Assembly (NCBI GenBank): GCA_034421515.1 | Contig: DAOUKH010000003.1 | Span: forward strand, 62,001-126,000 | DNA from: DAOUKH01 sp034421515 | GTDB taxonomy: Bacteria > Chloroflexota > Dehalococcoidia > SHYB01 | Direction of reading: 5' to 3' | DNA length: 64,000 nucleotides | Shown: one piece after another, positions 18,227-26,092 of the stretch | Numbering within the stretch: the first letter of the stretch is position 1 | Layout: each line of letters opens with the position of its first letter | Position numbers and translations under genes: made by a program | Notes under the pieces: model-generated | Told to the model about the DNA's origin: nothing | Database searches by the model: none | The model's input: only the letters and a program-made list of their open reading frames with translations

Positions 18227-18240
18227 AGAACGTACGTTCT
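18227..18240 (+). promoter_or_regulatory. Palindromic operator AGAACGTACGTTCT, LexA-like
   Basis: A perfect 14-bp palindrome placed at about +2 to +16 of the predicted promoter. Its GAAC-N4-GTTC form matches the SOS box recognised by LexA in Gram-positive bacteria and some relatives. A repressor bound here would block the terminase transcript. The host LexA site is not known, so a phage-type repressor is an equal possibility. Confidence 0.55.
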
Positions 18241-18281
18241 CTAGCGGGGCGGCCCAAAACGGCCCTCCGCGCACCCGCCGA

Positions 18282-18306
18282 AGACCCGCTCCCCGCGAGC
18301 GGGTCT
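18282..18306 (+). other. Leader hairpin upstream of terminase genes
   Basis: AGACCCGCTC pairs perfectly over 10 bp with GAGCGGGTCT around the loop CCCGC. It is followed by CGCGGTTT rather than a full T-run, so it could be a weak terminator or attenuator in the terminase leader. No further function is visible. Confidence 0.4.
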
Positions 18307-18330
18307 CGCGGTTTAAGGGGCCTGCGGGTC

Positions 18331-18399
18331 GTGAGCTTCGTGAGCGTTCGTACAGGTAGGGCGTCGTGAGCGTCGTGAGCGCCATGAGCGTTCGTGAGC
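18331..18399. repeat. Short-period GTGAGC repeats in terminase leader
   Basis: Six copies of GTGAGC (one as ATGAGC) at 18331, 18340, 18366, 18375, 18384 and 18394, mostly 9 bp apart and usually preceded by TC or CC. The array lies between the promoter and the terminase small-subunit start. It may bind a protein, or be a simple slippage repeat. A 6-bp GC hairpin follows at 18414-18430, just before the ribosome binding site. Confidence 0.6.
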
Positions 18400-18445
18400 G
18401 CTTTTGACATGCGCGCGCCGCGAAGGCGCGGGAGGAGGGAGTCGA

Positions 18446-19255
18446 ATGGCAAGGGGTAAGAAGGGGCCGGCGCGGACGTCGAGGCGGCGGCGAGAGATGG
18501 AGGAACGGCAGCGGGTGTTTCTGGACGCGTTGCGGCGGACCGGGGATGCGGAGGCGGCAAGGGCGTCGATCGATGTCGGCGAGTCGACAGTGCGGCGATG
18601 GAGGGGGAAGGACGATGTGTTCCGAGCCGCGTACAAGGAGGCGCAGGGAGCCAAGGGGGCGGCTCCGGAGGGGCGGCCGAAATTCACGGGGCGGAAGCGG
18701 GTGTTCCTGGATGCATTCGAGCGGGCGGGGGTAGTAGCGGCGGCGCTGCGCGCGGCGGAGGCGACGGCGAAGGATCTGCGTCGATGGGTGCGGGATGACG
18801 CGGAGTTTCTGGACTCATACGTGGAGGCAAGGGGGCGCATCCGGGCGCGGGCCGACGAGGAGACGGAGCGACGGATCGCGGCAGGGGAGCAGGTCTCGGC
18901 AGCAGGGCGGAAGCGGGTCTTCTTGAAGCATCTGGCGAGCGTGGGCACGACGACGGGAGGCTGCGAGGCAGCGGGGATCACCTTGAAGACGCTGAAGGAG
19001 TGGCTGGAGAGGGATGAGTTCGCGGAGGCGTTCGCGGAGGCGAAGCAGCGTTTCCGGGACCACATCGAGGAAGCGATCGTGCAGCGGATCGATGAAGGGA
19101 AGAACGGAGGGCTGCTCCAATTCAAGGCGCGGGCGGAGCTTCCTGAAAAGTACGGGAAGGGGGAAAAGACCCCGCCGAAGGAGCAGGCCGGCGTGACCTG
19201 GGAGGATATCGAGCGGGCAGCGAGGGAGCCATATGACGCGACAGGAGCGTGTTAA
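18446..19255 (+). CDS. Terminase small subunit-like protein with three tandem helix-turn-helix units
   Basis: A 269-residue, strongly basic protein starting at ATG 18446 behind GGAGGAGGGA. Three related units of about 46 residues are visible at 21-66, 83-128 and 155-201, each beginning R-x-R-V-F-L and ending in a W-x-x-x-D-x-[FE] pattern. They look like helix-turn-helix modules that small terminase subunits use to bind phage DNA. The C-terminal LLQFKARAELPEKYG is also typical of phage small terminases. It overlaps the large terminase gene by 23 bp. No other phage gene is near. Confidence 0.78.
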   Translation: MARGKKGPARTSRRRREMEERQRVFLDALRRTGDAEAARASIDVGESTVRRWRGKDDVFRAAYKEAQGAKGAAPEGRPKFTGRKRVFLDAFERAGVVAAALRAAEATAKDLRRWVRDDAEFLDSYVEARGRIRARADEETERRIAAGEQVSAAGRKRVFLKHLASVGTTTGGCEAAGITLKTLKEWLERDEFAEAFAEAKQRFRDHIEEAIVQRIDEGKNGGLLQFKARAELPEKYGKGEKTPPKEQAGVTWEDIERAAREPYDATGAC

Positions 19256-20621
19256 GTTTGAGCGGCGGTGTCAAGACGACCCCGCGTTCTTCTTTCGGCA
19301 CGTGCTCGGCTGGACGCCGTGGGCGAAGCAGGCGGAGATCGCGCGGGCGGTGGCGGAAGCGGTGCGCGGCGCGGGCCCGCGGCGGGTGGCGGTGCGGAGC
19401 GGGAACGGCGTGGGGAAGACGGCACTGGCGGCGCGGCTGATGCTGTGGGCGCTGCAGAGCCACCCCTCGAGCGTGGTGGTGACGACGGCGCCGACGCAGC
19501 GTCAGGTGACGGAGCTGCTGTGGCGGGAGGCGCGGTCGGCGTACTACCGGGCGCGGGTGCCACTGGGCGGGGTCTTCTACGAGGGGCAGCCGCGGTGGGA
19601 CTTCGGGCCGCGGCGGTACGCGATCGGGGTGAGCCCGGAGCACACCCGGCCGGAGGCGTTCCAGGGCTTCCACGCCGACCTGATCGTGTTCCTGGTCGAC
19701 GAGGCAAGCGGGGTGCCGGCGGCGCACTGGGAGGCGATCAAGGGGTCGCTGCTGGCGGGGAACGCGGCAGTGCTGGCGATCGGGAACCCGACGCGGCTGG
19801 AGGGGGAGTTCTACGACGCCTTCCACGGCCAGGCTGCCCTGTGGCGGCGGCTGCACATCTCGGCGTTCGACACGCCGAACCTGACGGGCGGCGACGTGCC
19901 GGGCCTGGTGACACCGGCGGCGGTGGCCGAGGCGGCGCGGGACTGGGGCGAGGAGAGTCCGCTCTATCAGATCCGGGTGCTGGGCGAATTTCCCTCGGCG
20001 GCGAGCCATCAGCTCATCCGCTTCGAGTGGACCGAGCAGGCGGCGGAGGCCCCGTCGGCGGGCGGCGGCTTCGCCCTCGGCGTCGACGTGGCGCGGAGCG
20101 GCGAGGACGAGACGGCGGCGGTGCTGCTGGAAGGCAACCGCCTGGCGCGCCTGCAGCGCTGGCTGGGACAGAACACGATGCGGACCGTCGCCGAGATCAA
20201 GGGCCTCGTAGACGAGCTCGGCGAGGTGGCGGTCGCGGTGGACGACGGCGGGGTCGGCGGCGGCGTGGTCGACCGGCTGCGGGAGCTGGACGTGCGGGTC
20301 TACGCGGTGAAGTTCGGGGCGGCGGCGGATGGGCGGTCGTCGGTGCATTTCAAGAACAAGCTCGCCGAGATGTACTGGCGGCTGCGCGAGCGCCTGGAGG
20401 CTGGGACGCTGCGGCTGCCGCAGGAAGCGTCGTTGACGGGAGGCGGCAAGCTCGCGGCGCAACTGGCGCAGATCGAGTGGGAAGTCGAGAGCGACCGGGT
20501 GATCCGGGTCCACAAGCGGGGTCTGTCGGGCCACGCGCCGAGCCCGGACATCGCGGACGCGCTCGCCTTGGCGCTGGAGGCGCAGGCGCGGTCGGAGCGC
20601 GGCGCGGGCGTGTGGTTTTAG
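19233..20621 (+). CDS. Phage terminase large subunit-like ATPase/nuclease
   Basis: A 462-residue protein. Walker A is SGNGVGKT at residues 56-63, Walker B LIVFLVDEASG from 150, and the coupling motif AIGNPT follows near 182. The C-terminal RNase H-like nuclease begins at GFALGVDVARSGEDET (about 275-290) with further acids in VAVDDGGVGGGVVDRL. The order of domains is that of DNA-packaging terminases. It lies directly behind the small subunit and is followed by ordinary metabolic genes on the other strand, so this is a lone pair without portal, capsid or integrase. Confidence 0.85.
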   Translation: MTRQERVKFERRCQDDPAFFFRHVLGWTPWAKQAEIARAVAEAVRGAGPRRVAVRSGNGVGKTALAARLMLWALQSHPSSVVVTTAPTQRQVTELLWREARSAYYRARVPLGGVFYEGQPRWDFGPRRYAIGVSPEHTRPEAFQGFHADLIVFLVDEASGVPAAHWEAIKGSLLAGNAAVLAIGNPTRLEGEFYDAFHGQAALWRRLHISAFDTPNLTGGDVPGLVTPAAVAEAARDWGEESPLYQIRVLGEFPSAASHQLIRFEWTEQAAEAPSAGGGFALGVDVARSGEDETAAVLLEGNRLARLQRWLGQNTMRTVAEIKGLVDELGEVAVAVDDGGVGGGVVDRLRELDVRVYAVKFGAAADGRSSVHFKNKLAEMYWRLRERLEAGTLRLPQEASLTGGGKLAAQLAQIEWEVESDRVIRVHKRGLSGHAPSPDIADALALALEAQARSERGAGVWF

Positions 20622-20637
20622 GCGCCCTGCGGGCGCC

Positions 20638-20698
20638 CGCGCGCCTGTCGGCGCGCGCCCTCTCTCTAATCTCCCCCAGAGGGGGAGAGGTTTAAGAA
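20638..20698. repeat. Dispersed repeat, family B
   Basis: A GCGCGCC-type inverted pair followed by CTCTAATCTCCCCCAGAGGG and a GGAGAGGTTTAAG tail, between the convergent terminase and LLM oxidoreductase genes. The 89-bp gap holds nothing else. Confidence 0.75.
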
Positions 20699-20710
20699 GG
20701 GAGAAGAGGT

Positions 20711-21658
20711 CTAGAGGCGGGCGAGGACTTGGTTGGCGAAGGCGTGGAGGTTGCGGAGGTGGTCGTCGGGGGTGGTCCAGGTGAAGTTGACGCCGAGGTT
20801 GGTGAAGCCGGCCTCGGCGTAGCGGTGGACGAGCTCGCGGACGGCCTCCGGGGTGCCTTCCGGGCCCTGCGCGGCGGGGCGTTCTCCGGCCTGCCTGCCG
20901 GTGACGTGGGACCGGGCGACGAGGGAGAGGGGGTCGGGCTCGCCGAAGAAGACCTCGTAGGCGAAGTCGAGGGCGTCGGCGTCGCGGCCGCGGGCCGTCA
21001 CCGCCGCCTTGATACGGGCGACGTCGCCGGCGAGGCCCGGCAGCTCGCCAACCATGGGGATCCAGCCGTCGCCGAACTCCGCGACGCGGCGTTCCGCAGC
21101 CGGGCCGCTACCGCCGATCCAGAGCGGGACGTGCGGCTGCTGATAGCACTTGGGCTCAAAGGCGATGCTGCCGAAGCGGGTGTACTTGCCCTCAAACGAC
21201 GGGGCGTCGCTGGTCCAAAGCTCGCGCATCGCCGCCAGGTATTCGTCGGTGACCGTGCCGCGCTCGGCGTGGGTCAGGCCGAGGACGCGGAACTCGCCGC
21301 GCATCCAGCCGACGCCCGTCCCCACGATCAGGCGGCCCTTGGAGACCTGGTCGAGCGTCGCGATCAGCTTCGCCGTCTGCACCGGCGGACGGTACGGGGT
21401 CACCATGACGCTGAAAACGATTCGGATGCGTTCCGTCAGGGTCGCGAGGTGCGCGCCGAGCACGAAGTTGTCGTACCAGACGGTGCTCACCGAGGGGGCG
21501 TCGGGGCGCACCGGCATGATGATGTGCTCAGGGAGGCGGACGCCCCAGAAGCCAAGCTCCTCCGCGGCCCGCACCGACCGCGCCAGCGGCTCGATGCCGC
21601 CCCAGCGGTCGTAGGGGAAGACGGGCATGGTGAAGTTGACGGCCTTTGCCTGGGGCAT
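20711..21658 (-). CDS. LLM-class (F420-dependent type) oxidoreductase
   Basis: A 315-residue luciferase-like TIM-barrel protein. Family marks: AAEELGFWGVRLPEHI, the LATLTERIRIVFSVMVTPYRPPVQTAKLIATLDQVSKGRLIVGTGVGW region, and QQPHVPLWIGGSGPAAERRVAEFGDGWIP. The subgroup is usually F420-dependent; FMN-dependent monooxygenases share the fold, so the cofactor is not certain. Substrate unknown. The gene stands alone, 76 bp or less from a repeat cluster on each side. Confidence 0.88.
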   Translation of the reverse strand: MPQAKAVNFTMPVFPYDRWGGIEPLARSVRAAEELGFWGVRLPEHIIMPVRPDAPSVSTVWYDNFVLGAHLATLTERIRIVFSVMVTPYRPPVQTAKLIATLDQVSKGRLIVGTGVGWMRGEFRVLGLTHAERGTVTDEYLAAMRELWTSDAPSFEGKYTRFGSIAFEPKCYQQPHVPLWIGGSGPAAERRVAEFGDGWIPMVGELPGLAGDVARIKAAVTARGRDADALDFAYEVFFGEPDPLSLVARSHVTGRQAGERPAAQGPEGTPEAVRELVHRYAEAGFTNLGVNFTWTTPDDHLRNLHAFANQVLARL

Positions 21659-21666
21659 GGCTGCTC

Positions 21667-21735
21667 CGCCCTCTCTCAGTCTCTCCCAGGGGGAGAGAGG
21701 CGTAAGGTGGCTTCTCCCAGAGAGAGAGGTTTAAG
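21667..21735. repeat. Dispersed repeats, family B (two short copies)
   Basis: Two imperfect copies in a row: CCCTCTCTCAGTCTCTCCCA followed by GGGGGAGAGAGG, then CTTCTCCCAGAGAGAGAGG with a TTTAAGG end that runs into the stop region of the B12-binding gene. Confidence 0.65.
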
Positions 21736-22150
21736 GCGAGGGGCGCTCGGCGATCGCTTGCTTGATGAAGTCGGCGATTTCGTGGGTGGGGCTGCCGGGG
21801 CCGAAGATGCCGGTGACGCCCATATCGCGGAGGCGGTCGTAGTCGTCCTCGGGGATGATGCCGCCGGCGACGATCAGGGCGTCGTCCTTGCCCTGGGCTT
21901 TCAGGCCGTCGACGATGAGGGGGAAGAGCTCGAGGTGCGCGCCCGAGAGGATGCTGAGGCCGACGACGTCGACGTCCTCCTGGACCGCCGCCTCGACGAT
22001 CATCTCCGGGGTCTGCCGGATGCCGGTGTAGATGACCTCCATGCCGGCGTCGCGGAGGGCGCGGGCGATGACCTTCGCGCCTCGGTCGTGGCCGTCGAGG
22101 CCGGGCTTCGCCACCAGCACGCGAATCGTATCCTTCGGCGCGCTCACCAT
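21731..22150 (-). CDS. Cobalamin B12-binding domain protein (methylmalonyl-CoA mutase C-terminal type)
   Basis: A 139-residue stand-alone B12-binding domain. The lower-ligand histidine motif is LDGHDRGAK near residues 18-26, with the typical SILSGAH and VAGGIIPEDD further on. It matches the small subunit or C-terminal domain of methylmalonyl-CoA or isobutyryl-CoA mutase. The epimerase gene lies 33 bp upstream, so both belong to the propionyl-CoA/methylmalonyl-CoA route. The catalytic mutase subunit is not in the window. Confidence 0.92.
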   Translation of the reverse strand: MVSAPKDTIRVLVAKPGLDGHDRGAKVIARALRDAGMEVIYTGIRQTPEMIVEAAVQEDVDVVGLSILSGAHLELFPLIVDGLKAQGKDDALIVAGGIIPEDDYDRLRDMGVTGIFGPGSPTHEIADFIKQAIAERPSP

Positions 22151-22183
22151 CGTCTCACCTCCGGCGTCCGCCCCCGCCGACGC

Positions 22184-22597
22184 TTACTCGCCCTCCTCGA
22201 CCGGCGTGCAGAGCTCGGTCAGCACGCCCCTCGTGGCCTTGGGGTGCAGAAAGCCGACCATGCCGGCGAGCCCCGGGCGCGAGGTCTTGTCGATGAGCCG
22301 GACGCCCCTGCGGTCCAGGTCCGCGAGCTCGGCGTCGACGTCGTGGACCTCGAAGCAGATATGGTGCAGCGACTCGCCGCGCCGCTCGAGGAACTTGGCC
22401 ACGCCGCCCTCGGGGTCGGTCGGCTCGATGAGCTCGATCTCGGCGTCGCCGACGGGGATCAGCGTCGCCTTCACCTGCTGCGACTCGACGAAGACGACCT
22501 CGGTGCGGGGCAGCCCCAGCACGTCGGCGTAGTCGCCGAGCGCCTCCTCGATGTCGTGCACCGCGAGGGCGATGTGATGCAGCTTCTTCAAGTTCAT
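22184..22597 (-). CDS. mce: Methylmalonyl-CoA epimerase
   Basis: A 137-residue VOC-fold protein: KKLHHIALAVHDIEEAL carries the first metal histidine, ESLHHICFEVHDVDAEL the second, and ELCTPVEE the C-terminal glutamate. It interconverts S- and R-methylmalonyl-CoA. It forms an operon with the B12-binding subunit. Confidence 0.93.
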   Translation of the reverse strand: MNLKKLHHIALAVHDIEEALGDYADVLGLPRTEVVFVESQQVKATLIPVGDAEIELIEPTDPEGGVAKFLERRGESLHHICFEVHDVDAELADLDRRGVRLIDKTSRPGLAGMVGFLHPKATRGVLTELCTPVEEGE

Positions 22598-22660
22598 AGC
22601 GCGTCCAGCCTCTGCTCCGAGAAATGCGGGCGCTATTGTACGACACCGCGCCGAAGGCTG

Positions 22661-22692
22661 CCCGCGCCGCGCCGGACGGGGCGCGGCGCGGG
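22661..22692 (-). terminator. GC-rich hairpin after the DM13 gene
   Basis: Thirteen perfect base pairs (CCCGCGCCGCGCC with GGCGCGGCGCGGG) around a 6-nt loop lie 4 bp beyond the DM13 stop on the minus strand. There is no T-run, so it may be a Rho-assisted or weak terminator. Confidence 0.45.
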
Positions 22693-22696
22693 TGGG

Positions 22697-23497
22697 TCAG
22701 AGTCCTTGGAGGGCGGCGGTGCTGAAGACGACAGAGAAGGGTTTGCAGTAGATGACGACGCTGTTGAAGGCCGAGACGTCGACGCCCGCCGGGACCGTGT
22801 AGTTCTGGTTCCCCCGGTTGCCCTTGAGTCTGCCGAGGTCGAGGTACTCGCCCTGCTTCACCTCGTCCGGCCTCGCCGGGTCGGCGTGGGAGGACAAGAT
22901 CACGTGGAGCGCCGGCCCGTTCGTGACCGAGAAGTTCTCCAGGCGGAGCAGGTGGCCGCCGCCGGGCGCGGTGTAGATGATGGCCTGACCGCTGCCGCGG
23001 TGGAAGCTGTCGGCGTCCTTGAAGTCGCCCTGCTTCAGCCGCTGGACTTCGCCCTCGGAGTCGGCGGCGGCTTTCATTGCGCCCATCGCGTCGCCGGCGG
23101 CGAGCATCGACCCGGCGTCCATGGCCGCTGCTTCGGGCAGCGCCTCCCGCATCAGCGGGTCGTCGACCATGGCCATGCCGGCCATCACGCCCTCGACGTC
23201 GGCCATCTCCATGCCCTCGGGCAGCACGGCGTTGACGGCGAAGGGGAACTCCTCCTCGACCGTGACGTTGATGAACAGCGGCGATCCAAGCGACCAGCCG
23301 AGCCAGAGCGTAAGGGCCAAGATCGGGACCGAAGCGATTCCGAAGGCCACGCGGTGGCGCAGGATGACCTGGTGCCAGCCCTGCCGATAGCCGTAGGCGA
23401 GGAGGGCGGCGATAAAGGCGATGGTGAGGCCGCCGATGAGCCAGCGGTACTCATAGAGGTTGGCGAGTGCACGTTCGACGTCACCGATGGTGGACAT
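22697..23497 (-). CDS. DM13-domain membrane protein
   Basis: A 266-residue protein. Two membrane spans lie near the N-terminus (about 19-36 and 48-68). After a linker rich in Ala and Met, the C-terminal 110 residues form a DM13 domain: GDFKDADSFHRGSGQAIIY, LRLENFSVTNGPALHVILS, LGRLKGNRGNQNYTVP and VVIYCKPFSVVFSTA. The cysteine in IYCKPF is the conserved residue thought to serve redox or electron-transfer roles in DM13 proteins. The domain is expected outside the membrane. No operon partner is visible. Confidence 0.85.
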   Translation of the reverse strand: MSTIGDVERALANLYEYRWLIGGLTIAFIAALLAYGYRQGWHQVILRHRVAFGIASVPILALTLWLGWSLGSPLFINVTVEEEFPFAVNAVLPEGMEMADVEGVMAGMAMVDDPLMREALPEAAAMDAGSMLAAGDAMGAMKAAADSEGEVQRLKQGDFKDADSFHRGSGQAIIYTAPGGGHLLRLENFSVTNGPALHVILSSHADPARPDEVKQGEYLDLGRLKGNRGNQNYTVPAGVDVSAFNSVVIYCKPFSVVFSTAALQGL

Positions 23498-23641
23498 GAC
23501 ATTCCTCCGGCGTCCGCTGCCGTTCGTGTTGCGTTCATAGGGTAATACGAAGGCGGGCCGCCGGGCGGCTCCAATGGGCGGCTAGCCGCCGTCGTCGAGC
23601 ATCGGGTAGGCTGTTTCGGACGTGGAGAAGGCAGGCGACGC

Positions 23642-25123
23642 TTGAACCAGGCCCCCGGCGCGCGGCGCGTCAGCATGTGGGCGATCTATCTCATCGTCGG
23701 GGCGGGCGTCTATGTGACCTCCGCCGACTTCGGCCTGATCAACATCGCCGTTCCCACGATCGCCAGCCGCTTCGACGCGGACCTGCCGACGATCCAGTGG
23801 GTCGTGCTCGTGCACGTGCTGGTCACCGGGGCCTTCTTGCTCCCGGCGGGGGCGGTCGGCGACGCACTGGGGAAGAAGCGACTGTTCGTGGGCGGGTTCG
23901 CCCTGTTCGCCGCCGGCTCCGTCCTGTGCGCGGTCTCGGGAAACCTGGTGCTGCTCATCGCGGCGCGCGGCATCCAGGGGATCGGCGGCGGGGTGGTCAC
24001 CGGCGTCGGGTGGGCGACGCTGGTCAACTCCGCGCCGCCGGAGCAGCGCGGGCGCACGCTGGGCTTCCTGACCGGGATGGTGGCGGTGGGGATGATTTCG
24101 GGGCCGGTCTTCGGCGGCCTGCTCGTCGACGCGCTCGACTGGCGCAGCGTCTTCATCTTCACCGGCGTGCTCGCCCTGTTCGGCACGGTCTTCGCTCACT
24201 TCCGGCTCGCGGACGACACTCCCGAAGACCCTCCCAGCGTGCGGCAGCTCGACTGGCTGGGCATGGCCCTCGCCGCCGGGGCCATCGTCGGGGCGATGCT
24301 GATGTTGACCTCCGGGCCGAGGACGGGCTGGGATTCCGCCATGGTGATCGTCCCCGGCGCCGCCGCGGGGTGCGCCGTCGCCGCGCTTGTGTTCGTCGAG
24401 CTGCGCCATCCCGTGCCCATGATCGACTTGCGGCTCTTCCGCAACCGGGCCTTTTCGATGGGCAGCCTGGGGATGTTCCTCACCTTCACCACGCTGGCGA
24501 TCACGCCGGTCATGCTGCCCTTCTACCTGCAGGGCGTGCTCGAATTCTCGCCCCGCGCCGCGGGACTCATCCTGGCGCCGCAGATGACGATGCTCGCCCT
24601 CTTCGGGCCCATCGGCGGGCGCATCGCCGACCGGGTGGGGTCGCGGTGGCCGGCGGCCGCGGGCGCCTGCTGCATGTTGGCGGCCTACCTGATCTTCACG
24701 CGGTTGGACGCCGAGACGTCCCTGCTGTTCATCATCATTCCGCTCATGCTGCAAGGGATGGGGAATGGGATGTTGGGCCCCGCCAACAACAGCGGGATCG
24801 TGAGCTCGGTCGGGGCGGCGCGGATGGGGGTGGCGACGAGCTTCGTCAACCTGTCACGGGCGAGCGGCCTGAACGTGGGTATCGCCCTCGCGACGATCGT
24901 GATCACGCTGGGCATCACCACCATGGGCGTCGACCCCGATATCGGCGTCTTCCGTGAGGAGGGGGCCGTTCCCGACCCGCGACTCGTCGACGGCTTCGTG
25001 GCGGGCCTGAGCAACACGTACCTCGTCGCCGCCGGTCTCATCACCGCGGCGGGGATCCTGATCGTCACCGGCATGCCCCGGCGGCGCGTCGCTGAGGGTG
25101 CGGCGGCAAAGGAAGCAGCGTAG
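23642..25123 (+). CDS. MFS drug/solute exporter of the DHA2 (14-span) type
   Basis: A 493-residue protein from TTG 23642 (GGAGAAGG upstream). The DHA2 motifs are LINIAVPTIASRF in span 1 to loop 1, GAVGDALGKKRLFVGGF in loop 2-3, and GIGGGVVTGVGWATLVNSAPPEQRGRTLG after span 4. Fourteen spans can be traced. Likely a proton-driven exporter of hydrophobic compounds. It is followed after 24 bp by an SDR gene on the same strand. Confidence 0.9.
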   Translation: MNQAPGARRVSMWAIYLIVGAGVYVTSADFGLINIAVPTIASRFDADLPTIQWVVLVHVLVTGAFLLPAGAVGDALGKKRLFVGGFALFAAGSVLCAVSGNLVLLIAARGIQGIGGGVVTGVGWATLVNSAPPEQRGRTLGFLTGMVAVGMISGPVFGGLLVDALDWRSVFIFTGVLALFGTVFAHFRLADDTPEDPPSVRQLDWLGMALAAGAIVGAMLMLTSGPRTGWDSAMVIVPGAAAGCAVAALVFVELRHPVPMIDLRLFRNRAFSMGSLGMFLTFTTLAITPVMLPFYLQGVLEFSPRAAGLILAPQMTMLALFGPIGGRIADRVGSRWPAAAGACCMLAAYLIFTRLDAETSLLFIIIPLMLQGMGNGMLGPANNSGIVSSVGAARMGVATSFVNLSRASGLNVGIALATIVITLGITTMGVDPDIGVFREEGAVPDPRLVDGFVAGLSNTYLVAAGLITAAGILIVTGMPRRRVAEGAAAKEAA

Positions 25124-25147
25124 GGTAGGCTGCCAACGGAGGGGAGC

Positions 25148-26068
25148 ATGGGGAACAGTCTCGAGGGGCACGTTGCCATCGTCACGGGGGCGAGCCGCGG
25201 GATCGGGCAGGCTATCGCCGTGCGGTTCGCGGCGGAAGGAGCCGCGGTCGTTGCCGTGGGGCGGGACGAGCAGCGGCGCAACAAGGAGATGGTGGGTTCG
25301 CTCGACGAGACCCTTCAAATGGTCCGGCAGGCCGGCGGGGCAGCCATCGCGGCGCACCTGGACTTCGAGGACCTCGATTTCGACAAGGGCCGTGTCGTGC
25401 GGCAGGCGGAGGAGGCCTTCGGGGCTTCCGTCGACATCCTGGTGAACAACGCGGCGGCGCCCCGGGAGTTCGACAACGAGGGCTTCATCCCCTTCGCGGA
25501 GATGCCCCGCGACTTCTTCCTCCGCAGCGTCGCGGTCAATCTTTGGGCGGCCTGGGACCTGGCGAAGGCGGTGATTCCCGGCATGCGGAGCCGGGGCGCA
25601 GGGTGGGTGCTGTCGATCTCTTCTTCCCAGGCCGAGCCGCGCCCCAAGCCCGGCGGCGCGACGCCCATGAACCGTCTGGGTGGCGGCTGCCTCTATGGGA
25701 GCTCCAAGGCTTTCCTGGACCGCCTGTCCACCGGCGCAGCGATGGAGCTCTTCGAGGACAACATCGCCGTCAACACCCTGGCTCCGACCAGCTTCATCGA
25801 GACACCCCTCTCCCGAGGCGTGGTGAGCAGCGTACCGACGGGCGCCGGCCGGGAGCCGCTGGAGACCTTCGCCGAGGCGGCGTTGGCGCTGTGCTCGGGC
25901 GACCCCCGCGTCTTGACGAGCCGCGTCGTGTACAGTCTCCCGCTCCTGGCCGAGCTCGACCGGCCGGTCTACACGCTGGACGGCACGCGCCTGTACGAGG
26001 GGTGGCAGCCGTCGCACGACGATCCCCGGAAGGGGCGGGCGACCTATCTGGCGGCGCTGGGGCACTAG
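25148..26068 (+). CDS. SDR-family NAD(P)-dependent oxidoreductase
   Basis: A 306-residue short-chain dehydrogenase. The cofactor motif is TGASRGIG at residues 14-21, NNAAAPRE follows the fourth strand, and the catalytic Ser and Y-x-x-x-K are in SISSSQ and LYGSSKAF. The chain is longer than the 250-residue norm because of an insertion around PKPGGATPMNRLGGG before the catalytic Tyr. It lies in a three-gene run MFS-SDR-cupin. Substrate unknown. Confidence 0.9.
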   Translation: MGNSLEGHVAIVTGASRGIGQAIAVRFAAEGAAVVAVGRDEQRRNKEMVGSLDETLQMVRQAGGAAIAAHLDFEDLDFDKGRVVRQAEEAFGASVDILVNNAAAPREFDNEGFIPFAEMPRDFFLRSVAVNLWAAWDLAKAVIPGMRSRGAGWVLSISSSQAEPRPKPGGATPMNRLGGGCLYGSSKAFLDRLSTGAAMELFEDNIAVNTLAPTSFIETPLSRGVVSSVPTGAGREPLETFAEAALALCSGDPRVLTSRVVYSLPLLAELDRPVYTLDGTRLYEGWQPSHDDPRKGRATYLAALGH

Positions 26069-26092
26069 GATGATGACGACAAGGAGGCAGGC

